DNA of 13,008 nt from a bacterium. GTDB taxonomy: Bacteria > Sumerlaeota > Sumerlaeia > UBA8349. Positions within the stretch are counted from its first letter, which is position 1. The number at the start of each line of letters is the position of its first letter. Shown in pieces: positions 12,202 through 13,008 of this stretch. The DNA lies in assembly GCA_013203855.1 (NCBI GenBank), contig JABMPG010000612.1, positions 1 to 13,008 of the forward strand. The letters run 5' to 3'. The translations under genes and the position numbers were made by a program. The notes beneath the pieces were generated by a model. It ran no database searches. It saw nothing but the letters and a program-made list of their open reading frames with translations, and was not told where the DNA came from.

Positions 12202-13008
12202 TTGCGGAAAGATTGTGAAATATTGCTGTCGGAGATCCGAAAACTGCCCACGGATCGCCTTACGCCCGCCTGCGGGGGAAGCTATCCGTCCTTTGGCCAT
12301 GTCCGGCCCCTCTTCGTCGGATATTCTCGCGACGACGAGTCCTCCGGACGCTTCTTTCTCGACAACTCGACTCGCCGCGAATTCCCCGGACCGCCCGTGT
12401 GCTACTTCCAATACGCCCTCGACGGCTGGGGCGGGTTCCGCCACGGTGCCCGCGAACACCGCATCGAAGCCGGCCAAGGCTTCCTTTTCCGAATCCCCTC
12501 CGACACCGCCCACTGGCTGCCCGACGGCGCTCGATGGGAGCGGCTCTACGTCGCATTCCGGGGAGAGACAGCCCTCTCAATCGCCGAAGAAATCCTTGAA
12601 CACCACGGCCCAGTATTCAACCTCCGCCCCGATTCGGAAGGAGTCCAACTTCTGGCCCAGATGTACCGCGAGGCCGTCGCCGAAGAGAAACCCACCGTCT
12701 TTCGGGCGGCTGGCCTGCTCTATCGGTTTCTGATGGCCCTCTGCGAGACAGCCCTGCTGCGCGAACCCGACTACCCCGCGCCTATCCTGCGTGTCACGCG
12801 GTTCATCGACAACCGCTACGGGGATCCCGATCTGCGGCTCGAAGACCTCGCACGCCAGGCCGGACTCTCCAAGTATCACTTCGCCCGCCTCTTTCGCCAC
12901 ACCACCGGCCACACCCCCGCCGCTTGGCTCCGCGAACGCCGCATGAAAGCCGCCCAGGAACTCCTCGCCTTCACCCACCTACCCCCCAAACAGATCGCCC
13001 TTTTCGCC
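12202..13008 (+). CDS. AraC-family transcriptional regulator, truncated by window end
   Basis: The frame encodes at least 269 residues and runs off the window. The N-terminal two thirds should be the cupin-like ligand-binding domain (hydrophobic strands such as PVCYFQYALDGWGGFRHG, then IEAGQGFLFRIPSDTAHWLP, typical of sensor cupins). The C-terminal part is a clear AraC DNA-binding domain: LEDLARQAGLSKYHFARLFR forms the first helix-turn-helix (from about residue 213) and TGHTPAAWLRERRMKAAQEL the linker helix; the second motif has begun (PKQIALFA). Perhaps 20-30 residues are missing. No ATG or GTG lies in frame upstream; a TTG at 12202 has AAGGAG (12190-12195) six bases ahead, so TTG is chosen. 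It is divergent from the sulfatase, which it probably activates in response to a sugar. Confidence 0.9.
   Translation, partial: MRKDCEILLSEIRKLPTDRLTPACGGSYPSFGHVRPLFVGYSRDDESSGRFFLDNSTRREFPGPPVCYFQYALDGWGGFRHGAREHRIEAGQGFLFRIPSDTAHWLPDGARWERLYVAFRGETALSIAEEILEHHGPVFNLRPDSEGVQLLAQMYREAVAEEKPTVFRAAGLLYRFLMALCETALLREPDYPAPILRVTRFIDNRYGDPDLRLEDLARQAGLSKYHFARLFRHTTGHTPAAWLRERRMKAAQELLAFTHLPPKQIALFA

Noticed and set aside
12215..12733. + strand open frame with an ATG overlapping the AraC-type gene
   Set aside because: The product is Ser/Pro-rich nonsense, while the frame starting at TTG 12202 gives a recognisable AraC domain.

Overview
This is a bacterial window of moderately high GC content. It joins a conserved translation/secretion operon to an accessory region built around secreted glycan breakdown. 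The left end (1-3049, + strand) carries the tail of an unrecognised gene, then ffh, rpsP, khpA and rimM in the order common to many bacteria. trmD and rplS, which often follow rimM, are absent; the operon ends at rimM. The Tat-lipoprotein sulfatase, non-HemE URO-D family protein, AraC regulator and many different intergenic palindromes suggest a Planctomycetes/Verrucomicrobia/Lentisphaerae-like or Sumerlaeota/Hydrogenedentota-like genome. That placement is an impression from gene content, not a demonstration.

Middle (3050-5383): a palindrome-bearing spacer leads to a solitary XRE-type DNA-binding protein (3391-3915), closed by a textbook intrinsic terminator. A second spacer holds a nested 78-base inverted repeat. 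On the minus strand lies a 243-residue protein that joins half a GDT1/UPF0016 cation transporter to a ferritin-like di-iron domain. This apparent metal export/oxidation fusion is the most unusual single gene here, and it has its own plausible sigma-70 promoter.

Right (5384-13008): a URO-D superfamily protein (+) converges on a two-gene minus-strand unit. That unit is a Tat-exported, lipid-anchored sulfatase followed by a 1141-residue secreted protein with a probable alpha/alpha-toroid core. The order and export signals fit removal of sulfate and then processing of a polysaccharide outside the cytoplasm. A divergent AraC-family regulator, starting at TTG behind a strong Shine-Dalgarno and cut by the window end, is the obvious candidate controller. 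The convergent spacer 6551-7016 holds a hairpin terminator, a possible IS66-type transposase remnant and a run of palindromes.

Almost every spacer contains a different imperfect palindrome (around 1576, 2065, 3252, 4114, 5324, 6902, 6955 and 10521). No CRISPR array, rRNA or tRNA was seen.
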